Source: Salinigranum salinum (GTDB taxonomy: Archaea > Halobacteriota > Halobacteria > Halobacteriales > Haloferacaceae). Taken from it: a DNA stretch of 64,000 bases. Below, piece by piece: positions 8,025 through 17,018 of the stretch; positions within the stretch are counted from its first letter, which is position 1, and each line of letters opens with the position of its first letter. The translations under genes were made by a program, and so were the position numbers. The stretch covers positions 558,001 to 622,000 of the forward strand of contig NZ_VTOJ01000002.1 in assembly GCF_009176545.1 (NCBI RefSeq), in the 5' to 3' direction. The notes under the pieces were generated by a model that saw only the letters and a program-made list of their open reading frames with translations, was not told where the DNA came from and made no database searches.

Positions 8025-9200
8025 ATGCACGAACACAGCAGAACCACGCGACAGACCGCACTGGACGGGGAGACTGCAGTTCTCGTCTTCCCCTCGGAAA
8101 ACGCGGGCTCCTCCGTCCTCGACCAGTCGTCCGACACCGCGTGTGTCGTCTCCGAGGGGAAACATCGACACTGGTACACGGTCGCCGTTCGCCTGCGCGG
8201 CGAGGCCGGCTTCGACGACCTGCAGCCGGAGGGCGGCGAGTTCGACGACGTTCTCCCGTTTCACGCTCACGGCTACGACGTCCTGTCCGATACTGCGCTC
8301 GTCGAGCAACTCGAGGCGCGAGGCATCCGTCGACTCGTTCTCTGTGGCGGACGGACGAACCACGAGGTCGCATCGACCGCCCGGTCCGCGCTGACCCGCG
8401 GATACGAGGTCACGGTCGTCGCCGATACGATGTTCGCCGGTCGAACCAGGACTCGAGACGGCGCCTGTTCGCCTCCACAGGACGTCCACGCACTGACGCT
8501 CGCGACACTCGACCGGCTCGGTGCGACAGTCACCTCCGTACGGGGGGTAGTGACGGAGTCGTACGAGTCGCTGGTCTCCGAGTACCTCACTGCACTGTAC
8601 ACTGATTCGGTGGGTGAGGCCGATTTCGTTCAGGCACCGCCGCTTCCGACACCCTCCATTCACCCGACGGCCGCGGCGCTCGTCGTCGTCAACGTTCGAG
8701 AGGAGTATCCAGCGGCGGAGTTCGGGGACCGAAACAACAATCAGGCAGAGCTGCAGATCGAACGGCTCGTCGACGCGTGGCGTGCACGTGGCCGGCTCGT
8801 CCTCCACACGGCTCATCCACCTCGTTTTCTTCCGGACGATCCTGTTTTGCAGGGATCTACCGTTCGACCGGTGGCCGACGAACCCACCATCGAGGCAGCG
8901 ACAGCGGACGCCTTCGTACGCACGAAACTCGACGACATCCTTCGGTCGCGTGGCATCGAACAACTGGTGTTCGTCGGGGTCCCGCTCCAGGAGGCGGTCG
9001 CCGGCTCGGCGCGAACCGCACTCGAGCGGGGCTACGACGTGCTTATCGTCGAGGACGCGACCGCGGGGTACGACTTCGTCGGTGACGATGGACTCGAGGT
9101 CGCGGGGACGGAAGCGCACTGGATCGAGACGACGAGCCTCGCCGCGCTCGGGGCATCCCTGATAGAGACCGAAGAGCTGTGCGAGCAGCTCGAAGACTGA
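8025..9200 (+). CDS. Tandem isochorismatase-fold protein lacking catalytic residues
   Basis: 391 residues with two isochorismatase/cysteine-hydrolase domains, about 14-175 and 212-391. The fold signatures are clear: TALVEQLEARGIRRLVLCGG and TKLDDILRSRGIEQLVFVGV, each followed by T/S-A-R-x-A-L-x-R-GY-x-V and a VxD turn. The family uses an Asp-Lys-Cys triad. Here the Cys position is Glu114 in the first domain and Ala324 in the second. The Asp position is Pro23 and Asn223, and no Lys stands at the usual place before the L..L helix. It is therefore probably a pseudoenzyme with a binding or regulatory role. It follows the HxlR gene, likely in one transcript. Confidence 0.75.
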   Translation: MHEHSRTTRQTALDGETAVLVFPSENAGSSVLDQSSDTACVVSEGKHRHWYTVAVRLRGEAGFDDLQPEGGEFDDVLPFHAHGYDVLSDTALVEQLEARGIRRLVLCGGRTNHEVASTARSALTRGYEVTVVADTMFAGRTRTRDGACSPPQDVHALTLATLDRLGATVTSVRGVVTESYESLVSEYLTALYTDSVGEADFVQAPPLPTPSIHPTAAALVVVNVREEYPAAEFGDRNNNQAELQIERLVDAWRARGRLVLHTAHPPRFLPDDPVLQGSTVRPVADEPTIEAATADAFVRTKLDDILRSRGIEQLVFVGVPLQEAVAGSARTALERGYDVLIVEDATAGYDFVGDDGLEVAGTEAHWIETTSLAALGASLIETEELCEQLED

Positions 9201-9307
9201 ACCGATCCGGCTCACTGCCCGCGCTCTCGTTGGTCGACCACTCGATGGCTATCGATTACTACGCCCGTTGTACGGGAGCGGCGAGTACAACGCCAATAGT
9301 TAAAATA

Positions 9308-9323
9308 ATTGATAATACTTATC
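9308..9323 (+). promoter_or_regulatory. Second copy of the ATTGATAATAYTTATC promoter element
   Basis: ATTGATAATACTTATC differs from the copy at 7565-7580 by one base. It lies about 27-37 bases before ATG 9347, so it would drive a leaderless transcript of the 35-residue ORF. The copies flank the HxlR/isochorismatase-fold pair, suggesting one small regulon. Confidence 0.55.
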
Positions 9324-9346
9324 TTCGAGAACGACCGACGGTGTTC

Positions 9347-9454
9347 ATGGGATGGTCACACACCCCAGCAGCCGAGGAGAAGAAGACAGAGCGCAAGAGC
9401 GGGACGAGGTGGTGGTACATCGCAGGCGTGGCTATCGGTGCGGGAACCGGATAG
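9347..9454 (+). CDS. Small basic protein with a hydrophobic C-terminus
   Basis: 35 residues from ATG 9347: MGWSHTPAAEEKKTER followed by RWWYIAGVAIGAGTG. A charged N-terminus is followed by a short hydrophobic tail that could insert in the membrane. Evidence for its reality is the promoter element at 9308-9323 placed correctly for a leaderless start and shared with the HxlR operon. Function unknown. Confidence 0.4.
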   Translation: MGWSHTPAAEEKKTERKSGTRWWYIAGVAIGAGTG

Positions 9455-9592
9455 GAGACGCCAGCGTATTTTTGAGTCCGATCCCGTTGAGACTTCGATA
9501 GTGATCTGTGTTCCCAGCTGTGGTGGATACAGAAGGCGTCTCGTTCGACCGAAGAGTAACAACCGCGTGAGGCCTACTGTCGTTGACCGACT

Positions 9593-9871
9593 ATGCCGGA
9601 GAGGAGAGCGATAGGGAAAATTTCCCTCCGAGCGGGCGCGTTCGTGCTTTCAGGAGTCGCGCTTTCCACTGTTCTGTTCTCCGTGATATCGACGTTCGTT
9701 CTCTTTCGGGACTCCGCAGTACCGGTGTTGTTCGCGATTGCCGGTTCGATCCCGGTCGGGATCAATTCGTATCTCGTGCTTTCGTACGTCCTCGGGTTCC
9801 TCGGGAGCTACGCGTTCTTTTACAGGGGTGGACTCAACCGGATTCGGGGTCTCTTCAGAGACGATCGATGA
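9593..9871 (+). CDS. Small membrane protein with two or three helices
   Basis: 92 residues: a basic start (MPERRAIGKISLRAG), hydrophobic segments at about 14-36 and 45-78 (the second long enough for a hairpin), and a basic tail RGGLNRIRGLFRDDR. The positive-inside rule would leave both ends in the cytoplasm. No family recognised. It ends 127 bases before the convergent TrmB gene. Confidence 0.5.
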   Translation: MPERRAIGKISLRAGAFVLSGVALSTVLFSVISTFVLFRDSAVPVLFAIAGSIPVGINSYLVLSYVLGFLGSYAFFYRGGLNRIRGLFRDDR

Positions 9872-9998
9872 ACTCCATCTGTTCGATCCGCAGGGTACCC
9901 CTGGCTCGACCGTTCCCGACGGTCGGTCCGCCAAGTACACCTCTGTATCCAGCACGACGTTTCCCTTCAGCCACTGAAAGATTCGACAGGGGTGGGTG

Positions 9999-11123
9999 CT
10001 ACTCGGTCCGTTCGACGATGTCGGTGATGATGACCCGAGCGGCCTCGACGTCCTCGTTCACTGCACCTTTCCCCCCGACGGTGACGGTCGAGCCCTCCGT
10101 CTCCACGACGATCTCGGCCTCCCGGGTGAGTAGCGACCGGGTCGGTTCCCCGTTCGGCGATTCGGAGGTGTCCGTCCGGACGGAGGTGATCTGCCCCGAG
10201 AACCGGTCGTGTCGCCCACTCGAGACGCGGCGTCCCTCGACGGTGACGGTGACGACTGCGTCCTCTCGAAGCAACGGGTCGACGGCCCGGATGAGTTCGC
10301 GGACGTCGACGAACTCGATCGGGGGGCGGTCACTGCGCGCCGAGAAGACACGATCCGACGGCTCCCAGAGCGCAGCCAAGAAGTACCACTCGTACACGTA
10401 GGCAGTGACGGGGTCCACGACGACGATACCGTACTGCGGTTCGAGGGACGCGCTCGAGTCGCCGAACCGGTCACGAGTAGTGTCCCGGTTGAACGGTGCG
10501 AAGCAGACGTCGTGACCGTCGATGATCGCGAGGAACGGCTCGTACATGCAGGGGGTCGCACCGAACCGGACCTCGGAACAGACGCCCTCGAAGAGACCAT
10601 CGGACGGGGTGAACGCCGCCGAGGAGTGAAGCGCGACCTGCACCGAGACTCCGCGTCGATACGCCGACCGCAACACCGACTCCACCGCGTGATAGTTGTC
10701 CGGTGTGAGGGCGAGAAGGATCTGGTGGTCCGCGTCGACGATCCGTTCTTTGGTCCGCGCGAGGACCGTCTGGAACTGTTTTACCACGCCGATATCGATC
10801 GAGTCCGGGGACGGCTGGACCCAGCGTGTGTTGATCTCGTCGATCGCCGCTTCGAACTGGTCGACTCGTGCGACGAGACGCTGCAGTCCATCCTCGGGAT
10901 CGAGCGCTTCCGCGTACAGTTGATCCCGTTCGTAGGTGACGACGTACCCCTCCGCTTCGAGCGCGTCGAGGACGTCGTAGATCCGTGGTGCGGGGACGCT
11001 ACTCGCCTTCGCGAGTTCCTGTGCCGAGAGACTCCCGCGTCCGAGCAACGTCACATACGCTTCCGCCTGGTACGGCGACAGTCCGGCGTCGCGGAGGGTC
11101 TCCACGAGCGACTCCGTGTTCAT
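9999..11123 (-). CDS. TrmB-family transcriptional regulator
   Basis: 374 residues. The N-terminal 75 residues are a TrmB winged helix (LRDAGLSPYQAEAYVTLLGRG, then PRIYDVLDALEAEGYV). A short coiled region follows (about 80-105), then a phospholipase-D-like middle domain with AYRRGVSVQVALHSS. A beta-rich C-terminal domain (about 260-374) matches the TrmB sugar-binding region. TrmB proteins sense sugars or metabolites and control transport or central metabolism genes. The target here is not evident, as no transporter lies nearby. The start MNTESLVETLRDAG is the natural family start. Confidence 0.9.
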   Translation of the reverse strand: MNTESLVETLRDAGLSPYQAEAYVTLLGRGSLSAQELAKASSVPAPRIYDVLDALEAEGYVVTYERDQLYAEALDPEDGLQRLVARVDQFEAAIDEINTRWVQPSPDSIDIGVVKQFQTVLARTKERIVDADHQILLALTPDNYHAVESVLRSAYRRGVSVQVALHSSAAFTPSDGLFEGVCSEVRFGATPCMYEPFLAIIDGHDVCFAPFNRDTTRDRFGDSSASLEPQYGIVVVDPVTAYVYEWYFLAALWEPSDRVFSARSDRPPIEFVDVRELIRAVDPLLREDAVVTVTVEGRRVSSGRHDRFSGQITSVRTDTSESPNGEPTRSLLTREAEIVVETEGSTVTVGGKGAVNEDVEAARVIITDIVERTE

Positions 11124-11347
11124 GATGAGCGTAGGCTCCCGTCGGTCATATCTTCACCTCCGCGACCGATGGCCGAGTGGCCGTGCTCGTACGAGCGAAA
11201 GGCGGGCTGAGAACCTCCCGGGGTCGGACTACGTGTGTGTCGTCCATTGACCGGTCGTTCGGAGGACGCTGGCGGGTATAACGGTGGGAGTACCCCGACC
11301 GGTACGGAGTATCCGCAGTGGTACCCCTCGATACGTCTCGACGACGC

Positions 11348-11821
11348 TCATGGCATCTCTTCGGCGTCGACGGGCAGAAGCGGTGTCGTACTCGGTGAGT
11401 GCTGGTACACGACTCCATCGAAGCCGAGTCGGGTGAGACGCCAGCGCCGGTACCATCGGCGGAGTCGTGACCGCCTGTCGGTGAAGTACAGCGCGTCGAC
11501 GTCGTACGCCTTCGCGACGGCGGCGGCCACGCAGAGTGGGTCACCGACGCGACCGAGTATCGTCGCCTCGACGCCGAGAGGGGCCAGTGCTGTCGAGACG
11601 AACGCCTGCGCGGCACGCCGTGCTGCAGCCTCGGCGTGCTCGATCGAGTACTCGACGTGTACGTCGGGGAGATCTCGATACACGGACCGGCGATCCCCGA
11701 ACGACGCCTCTGACACGGTCGAGAGGACGACGACCTCGTCAGAGAGCGCGTGCGATGAGATGGGTCGCGTGAATCCGCCCGCGGGTTCCGCGTCGACCGG
11801 GTGAACGATGAGGATTGGCAT
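11348..11821 (-). CDS. UspA-like universal stress protein
   Basis: 157 residues from MPILIVHPVDAEP (ATG at 11821). Longer in-frame starts up to 12010 cross an AT-rich promoter-like run (11889-11897) and are unlikely. It shows an alpha/beta pattern with EATILGRVGDPLCVAAAVAKAYDVDALYFT, the usual UspA beta-3/alpha-3 region. The final GxxGx9GS ATP-binding loop is replaced by RRSRLRRWYRRWRLTRLG, so it probably belongs to the non-ATP-binding group. Adaptation or stress role inferred from the family only. Confidence 0.6.
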   Translation of the reverse strand: MPILIVHPVDAEPAGGFTRPISSHALSDEVVVLSTVSEASFGDRRSVYRDLPDVHVEYSIEHAEAAARRAAQAFVSTALAPLGVEATILGRVGDPLCVAAAVAKAYDVDALYFTDRRSRLRRWYRRWRLTRLGFDGVVYQHSPSTTPLLPVDAEEMP

Positions 11822-12352
11822 AGTGGGTGCGAATCGATGTGAGAACACCGCCGTCCCGCTCGATTCAGCGAGACTACTCCGGAAATGGTAGTATATCAGA
11901 CAGTACGCGCGACGGTACCTCCTCTCTCGTCCGATATCGGCCGAGTGCTGCACCGTCCCCGTGCAGGCGTCGCTCGAACTCTTCGAGTATCGGGCAAGGC
12001 TGCGGATCACGGCGGGGTCGCTTCAGAGCGGTACCGAACTGACGACTCGGAGTACTCGGATACTCCCCGGCGGACGATCAGCGAACGACCAGCGGCGTCA
12101 CTCTCGATCGCAGACGTCTTCGGCCGAGACAGGCACGGGTTCAGTCTCCCCCAGTGAGCGGATCGCCTCTGTCGACGCCTGAGACTCGTTCCGACTGGAG
12201 GTCGACCCCTGAACGTCGAGGGTCGTGCACAGGATCGGGCCGATTCGCAACCTCGGACGCTGGGGCTGGTCTCGTGTCACGGGGGGTCGTCCCACCTGTC
12301 GTCCTCACGGCTCACGAGAGAGACACACGCGACGACGAGAGCGGTCGGTCGG
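11822..12352. other. Intergenic region, no supported gene
   Basis: About 530 bases. The only clear feature is the AT-rich GTAGTATATCAGA run at 11888-11900, which on the reverse strand could be the promoter of the UspA-like gene with a leader of about 40 bases. Open frames on both strands have arginine/serine-rich, non-protein-like translations. Confidence 0.45.
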
Positions 12353-12994
12353 TCAGCGCCGCCGGGCGTCCCAGAGCCGGAACGAGACGACCGCGGTGCT
12401 CACGAGGACGAGCATCAGCTCCCACCCGGCCTGGATCACTGGCGCGATCCGTTCGACGTCCTTCGGCTCCTTCCCCGGCGAGGGATCGACGGGGGTACTG
12501 TAGTGGACCGTCTTCGTCGAGGGCTGTGGGGTGGACTGTCTGGACGGTTCGGGCGGCTGGAGTTCGACGAACGTCTGGACGAGCCCCCGCTGGTCGGAGA
12601 GGAGGAGCCGCCCGTCGACGGTATAGAACGCGTCGACCACGGGGTAGAAGACGTTCACGCCGTTGGTGAACAGGTCGGGGAGGATCCCGCCGAACACCAT
12701 CGCGGCGAGCGAGACCCACGCGACGCGGACGCCGCGATCCCCGAACCGACCGCGGAGCATCGACGCCGGCCGAACCGTGTCGACCCACAGCAGGAGGCCG
12801 ACGACCGCCGGGAATAAGAAGCCGTGGAGCAACGATCGATGAGCCCCCGGAAGCACGATTCCGGCGAAGGCGTCGAGGTCGGGGACGGCGGTCGCCGCGA
12901 GGACGACGGCGACCGCTCGCGCGTCGAAGTCGGTGGTGAGGAGTGCCGCGCCGACGAGCCCGCCGATCGCGACGTGGACGAGTGTCGATGGCAT
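12353..12994 (-). CDS. YdjM/DUF457-like membrane-bound metal-dependent hydrolase
   Basis: 213 residues. The start MPSTLVHVAIGGLVGAALL carries the first conserved His. TAVPDLDAFAGIV gives the Asp motif (PDxD), and GAHRSLLHGFLFP is the HRxxxHs/g motif typical of YdjM (LexA-regulated inner-membrane hydrolase) proteins. Several transmembrane helices follow, then a polar Pro/Ser-rich segment (about 148-180) and a last helix near the C-terminus. Predicted membrane metal-dependent phosphohydrolase; the physiological substrate is unknown. Confidence 0.8.
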   Translation of the reverse strand: MPSTLVHVAIGGLVGAALLTTDFDARAVAVVLAATAVPDLDAFAGIVLPGAHRSLLHGFLFPAVVGLLLWVDTVRPASMLRGRFGDRGVRVAWVSLAAMVFGGILPDLFTNGVNVFYPVVDAFYTVDGRLLLSDQRGLVQTFVELQPPEPSRQSTPQPSTKTVHYSTPVDPSPGKEPKDVERIAPVIQAGWELMLVLVSTAVVSFRLWDARRR

Positions 12995-13177
12995 ACCCGT
13001 ACTCGGTCCGGCCGTGGCTTGAGCGTTCGCCCGGCCGTCCGCGAGACGCGACTGAGGACGACGGGACAGGGTACGATCCCAGCGCCGACCGTCAGGCGAC
13101 GGAAGCGAAAGTGGACACGAGCTGGTGGGCGGAGACGGATCGACTCACTCGGTCGAACTGCGCACCACCCGTCGGCG

Positions 13178-13465
13178 TCAGTGACTCCGCCAATGGCACG
13201 CCACGCAGTCCCGGATCCCGTGGACGTTGACCGTGGTCGCGGCGCAGTCGGGGCACGCCGTCGCCACACCGCCGTCGGTGACGGCGCGTCCGGTTCCCCG
13301 CTTCGACGCCGGATCCGACGACGAGCCGGACGCGGCTCTCTCCGGGACGACCGGGTGACAGTCGCGGCACAGCCAGCGGGTCGTCCGGTGCGTCGTCGTT
13401 CCGGCGTACGCACGGTACCGAAGGACGCGGTCGACGTCGTCGCCACAATCGTCGCACTCTAGCAT
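13178..13465 (-). CDS. Small protein with four CxxC zinc knuckles
   Basis: 95 residues from MLECDDCGDDVDR. Four paired cysteine motifs are evident: CDDC, CRDC, CPDC and CVAC. This suggests two zinc ribbons separated by a Ser/Pro-rich linker (about 45-65). The end is DCVACHWRSH, and the His residues could help bind metal. Function unknown. ATG 13465 places the first zinc motif at residue 4; the longer frame adds only four residues. Confidence 0.65.
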   Translation of the reverse strand: MLECDDCGDDVDRVLRYRAYAGTTTHRTTRWLCRDCHPVVPERAASGSSSDPASKRGTGRAVTDGGVATACPDCAATTVNVHGIRDCVACHWRSH

Positions 13466-13905
13466 GGTTGGCGACAAATTGTCATGGTATTCAAAGTGCG
13501 TTTCCCTAAATGTGGTCGGGCGTCACGGTATCCGTAATAGCACCTTATATTTTGGAGCGGAGCGGCGGAGACGGGGGCGAGCGCGGCCGCGGTCACTCGC
13601 GGTGCGGAGTCGCACGTGATCCGGAGTCGGCCACCGACCGGTCGGGCGACGCGTCAGACGCCGACCCGGCCCACGTGCCAGTGTCGGGCCCAGGCACGCG
13701 GCAGACCGAGCGACGTCGGCGGCCGTCAAACGTGGGTTTCGGTACGGTTTTGTGTCCACTCGTCGGACAGTGAGGAGATGCCGCCCGTGGACAGCGACGA
13801 AGACGCGTGCGACGAACGGTCGTCGGTGACGGCTCCGATGTGTCGACGTGCCCACCGGACGGTCACGACCGTGGGGCGGGCCGACGTGGTGGCGGGGGAG
13901 TCGTC
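13466..13905. other. Intergenic region with a promoter-like AT-rich stretch
   Basis: About 440 bases. AT-rich runs near 13475-13500 and 13540-13556 (CCTTATATTTTGG) are probably promoters for the divergent zinc protein and a plus-strand transcript toward the HTH gene. The remainder is GC-rich with no recognisable product in any frame. Confidence 0.4.
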
Positions 13906-14613
13906 GTGACTGACGGTCCCCGGGCCGACCTCGCCCGCCGGGTCGCCGGTGAGATCACGCTCAGCGACGACCCCGGTGCGACCCTCCGCAAGTGGCGGAC
14001 CGACTTCGACGTCTCGCAGACGACGCTCGCCGACTACCTCGACGTCTCCTCGTCGGTGATCTCGGACTACGAGTCGGGGCGACGCGAGAGCCCGGGGATC
14101 GGCGTCGTCAGTCGGATCGTGAACGCACTCCTCGACATCGACGAGGCCCGCGGCGGATCACGCATCAGGCAGTACGCCCGGGTCGTCGGCGCGGGGTTCG
14201 AGAGCGACATCGTACAGGACCTCCGCGAGTACCCCACGGCGATCCGTCTCGCCCGGGTGTACGAGGCGATGGGTGCGACGGAGGTCGTCCGCGGCGACAC
14301 CGACCGCGTGAGCGGCCACACCGTCATCGACAGCATCGAGGCGATCACGCGCCTCTCGAGCGAGGAGTTCTACCGCCTCTACGGCGAGTCCACCAACCGC
14401 GTGCTCGTGTTCACGAACGTCACCCGGGGCGAGTCACCGCTGGTCGCCCTCCGCGTGGTGAACCCCACGCCGAACGCGGTCGTGCTCCACGGCCTCTCCG
14501 ACGAGGACCTGTGGGAACACGCGGCCACCCTGGCGACCATCGACGGCTTCTCGCTCGCGGTGTCGACGCGGGAGCTCGACGAACTGCTCGCCGACCTCCG
14601 GACGCTGGCGTAA
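13906..14613 (+). CDS. XRE-type helix-turn-helix regulator with C-terminal domain
   Basis: 235 residues from GTG 13906 (VTDGPRADLARRVAGEI). Upstream in-frame sequence is glycine/arginine-rich and unlikely. Residues about 28-80 form a lambda-repressor-like HTH: LRKWRTDFDVSQTTLADYL, then SSSVISDYESGRRESPGIG. The C-terminal two thirds match the archaeal HTH proteins of this layout, with EFYRLYGESTNRVLVFTNVTRGESPLVALRVV in the middle. It probably represses its own or neighbouring genes; ligand and targets unknown. Confidence 0.8.
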   Translation: MTDGPRADLARRVAGEITLSDDPGATLRKWRTDFDVSQTTLADYLDVSSSVISDYESGRRESPGIGVVSRIVNALLDIDEARGGSRIRQYARVVGAGFESDIVQDLREYPTAIRLARVYEAMGATEVVRGDTDRVSGHTVIDSIEAITRLSSEEFYRLYGESTNRVLVFTNVTRGESPLVALRVVNPTPNAVVLHGLSDEDLWEHAATLATIDGFSLAVSTRELDELLADLRTLA

Positions 14614-14788
14614 CTCGTCGACGGTGGCGGCGACTTCAGTTCGTGAAGACGCCTCGATCGAACGGGAGCGAGACGAGAGCCCGTGGTGGTTCCGGACGCG
14701 TGGGGATGCCGACTGGCACGGTCTCAGGGGACGCGTCCCTCCCGCCACGCCCGACGTTATTTATTCGCCCATCGCGTGAACGCCCACC

Positions 14789-15124
14789 GTGAGCAGAGCG
14801 TGGGAAGCCGAGACGGTGTTCGACCTGCTGGGGAACGAACTCGTCCGCGAGATCCTGGTGCTGACGAGCCTCGAACGGCTCTCGGCGGAGGAGATCGCAG
14901 CACGGTGTTCGGCGTCGCAGCCGACCGTCTACCGGCGGCTCGACTCGCTCGAAGAGTACGACCTCGTGGGGGTCCACACGGAGTACGACGAGGAGGGGAA
15001 CCACTACAAGAGCTACGAGTGTCGGCTGGAGGACGCCCACATCAGCATCGAGGAGGGTGGATTCACGGTCGATCTCACGCTCCGACGAGATCCCGTCGGC
15101 GACGTGGACCTGCCGGACGAGTGA
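14789..15124 (+). CDS. ArsR-like winged-helix regulator
   Basis: 111 residues from GTG 14789. TVFDLLGNELVREILVLTSLERLSAEEIAARCSASQPTVYRRLDSLEEYDLV forms the winged HTH. HTEYDEEGNHYKSYECRLEDA makes the wing, and a beta-rich tail ends in acidic residues. Haloarchaea encode many of these one-domain regulators. An AT-rich TTATTTATT at 14757-14765 lies about 25-30 bases before the GTG, consistent with a leaderless start. Target unknown. Confidence 0.8.
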   Translation: MSRAWEAETVFDLLGNELVREILVLTSLERLSAEEIAARCSASQPTVYRRLDSLEEYDLVGVHTEYDEEGNHYKSYECRLEDAHISIEEGGFTVDLTLRRDPVGDVDLPDE

Positions 15125-15255
15125 AGCGGGGAGCGTGCCAGTCGGGGGACGGCATCCAGTTCAGGGCGTGTGCGCATCGGGGACCAATCCGGCACGCTCC
15201 CAGTCGCCCTCGGGACGCGTGGCTTCGTCGACCGCGCGGCCGTGGATCGTCGTGG

Positions 15256-15612
15256 TTACCCGGACGACAGGCGGATCTGTGACTCCTCGTCGAGGTAGAC
15301 GTAGCCGACGGCGATGGCGGCGAACCCCAGGAAGATCGGGATGTACCCCTTCGGAGAGGTCTCGGGCTGGAGGAACGCCGCCCAGCCGACGACGGCGAGC
15401 GAGAACGCGATGAGACCCATGGACTTCCAGTGCTGGGCCCAGTCCGTCGCCGTCTCGAGGACCGAGTCGGAGGAGTCGGTCGTGTCCGCGGACCGCCCGG
15501 GCAGTGCCGTGTCACTCGCGTCAGCGGAGGTGGTCTGGTCGTCGGAGTCGGTCGGTTTGCGCGACGATGCCTCGGCGTCAGTCGACGCGTCCGAACCGGT
15601 TGGCACGGACAT
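15256..15612 (-). CDS. Small membrane protein with acidic N-terminal tail
   Basis: 118 residues from MSVPTGSDASTDAEAS. The first 60 residues are Ser/Thr/Asp-rich and probably disordered. Two transmembrane helices follow at about 66-83 (MGLIAFSLAVVGWAAF) and 89-107 (GYIPIFLGFAAIAVGYVYL). The tail is LDEESQIRLSSG. No family recognised. It is upstream of nothing on its strand, with its start 138 bases from the stop of the metalloprotease-like gene. Confidence 0.6.
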   Translation of the reverse strand: MSVPTGSDASTDAEASSRKPTDSDDQTTSADASDTALPGRSADTTDSSDSVLETATDWAQHWKSMGLIAFSLAVVGWAAFLQPETSPKGYIPIFLGFAAIAVGYVYLDEESQIRLSSG

Positions 15613-15749
15613 CGTCCAGTCGAACGTGTGGGCGCGGAGACGACTAAAACCCGTGGAGAGCTTCGGCGTCTGAAGACGCGAGGAGCGACGAATCACCGAG
15701 TATCGCGTGCGGAGTGTGGATCGCAAATGACGACTCGCAGCGCCGACCG

Positions 15750-16850
15750 CTATCCCCTGGTGGGGCAGGTGGGCTGGTCCTCGTAGGCGTAGCGCACGAA
15801 GCCGGACTCGAGCGACGCCGCGGTCGTGGGCGAGAGGTGATCGTTGCGTCGGAGGTCGTTCGTCGAGAGCCACCCTTCGTCCGTGTGGGTCCGCCACTCG
15901 ACGAGTCCGGCCGTGTTGTGGAGGAGTTCGTGCGTCAGCACGACGGTCCGGTCCGTCCGCCCGTCTCGGACCGTCGTCTTCGTCCCGTCGACGACCGAGA
16001 CGTACTCGCCGACGATCGCGTAGCCGCCGCGGGCCGACCCGTCGAAGTCGCCGAACGTGGTCTGGTAGTAGACGCACTTCGCCCGGCCCAGGTGGGCGCG
16101 GTCGTACCGGTCGAGGACGATCCCCTCCGGGGAGGTCGTCTTCACCTCGCTGTCGAGTCGGCGTTCGTCGACGAAGTGGAGGCTGATGCCGGTCGATCCG
16201 TCGGGATTCTCGACGGGCATCTCCGCCCAGATCCGCTGCAGTTCGCGCCGCTCGGCGCTGTCGAGGGGTTCGATCTCGCTGCCGTACAGGACCTGGAGGT
16301 AGACGTCTTTTCGACCGACGCTCGCGTCGGGGAGCGGCACCCCGTCGGGCGTCTCACCCGCCCGTTCCCAGTCGTCGCGGAGTCGGTCGCCGTCCCGGTC
16401 GGGACTCGGACGAGGGACGACCGGCCTGTCGGCCACGCTCCCGTCAACGTAGCCGATGACGTCACCGTCCACCTCGGTGGTGTCGCCGGGCCCGGAGTTG
16501 ACGTTCTCGATGGCTCCCTTCGCGTCGACGAGCGTGAACATCGTGGCCCCCGAGACGACGAGGAGCAGGATCGAAAAGGTGATCATCACCTTCCCGAACG
16601 TGCTCTCGGGGGTGATGCGCCGCCAGATCCGCGTGAGGACGCGACCGACCTGCACGCCACCGGGGACGACGATGCGGACGACGAGAACCGCGGTGACGGC
16701 GGCGAAGACGAGCATTCCGAGCAGGATGGCGACCGTCACCTCCGGTGAAGGGAGCGCCGTCGGCCACCACGGTGGCCGGGCGACGAAGAGCTGATTCTCA
16801 GTCACGAGTCCCAGCAGGGCCGACGCGTCTGCTCCGATTGTCGGCATCAT
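15750..16850 (-). CDS. Membrane protein with HExxH metalloprotease-like domain
   Basis: 366 residues. Two N-terminal membrane helices (about 38-60 and 88-108) are followed by a soluble part. SPDRDGDRLRDDWE (about 148-161) resembles a calcium-binding thrombospondin-type-3/dockerin loop. VLTHELLHNTAG at 304-315 contains HELLH, the zinc and catalytic motif of metallopeptidases. A third ligand is not certain; candidates are His and Glu in WRTHTDEGWL. The topology would place the domain outside the cell. I recognise no named family, so this is a candidate surface protease. Confidence 0.6.
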   Translation of the reverse strand: MMPTIGADASALLGLVTENQLFVARPPWWPTALPSPEVTVAILLGMLVFAAVTAVLVVRIVVPGGVQVGRVLTRIWRRITPESTFGKVMITFSILLLVVSGATMFTLVDAKGAIENVNSGPGDTTEVDGDVIGYVDGSVADRPVVPRPSPDRDGDRLRDDWERAGETPDGVPLPDASVGRKDVYLQVLYGSEIEPLDSAERRELQRIWAEMPVENPDGSTGISLHFVDERRLDSEVKTTSPEGIVLDRYDRAHLGRAKCVYYQTTFGDFDGSARGGYAIVGEYVSVVDGTKTTVRDGRTDRTVVLTHELLHNTAGLVEWRTHTDEGWLSTNDLRRNDHLSPTTAASLESGFVRYAYEDQPTCPTRG

Positions 16851-17018
16851 AGACGGCTATCGACCGCTATCGTTGAAAAATCCGCCGTCCCGAATATCTA
16901 CAGTGATAACTCAGGTATAAAGCGAATATAAAGGGTACTTGAACGACCGGACACGGCGAGGGGCGGACAGGCGAGCGGGTGGCCGATGCGCGTGTGAGCG
17001 ACGATCTCGCGGAGGGGG

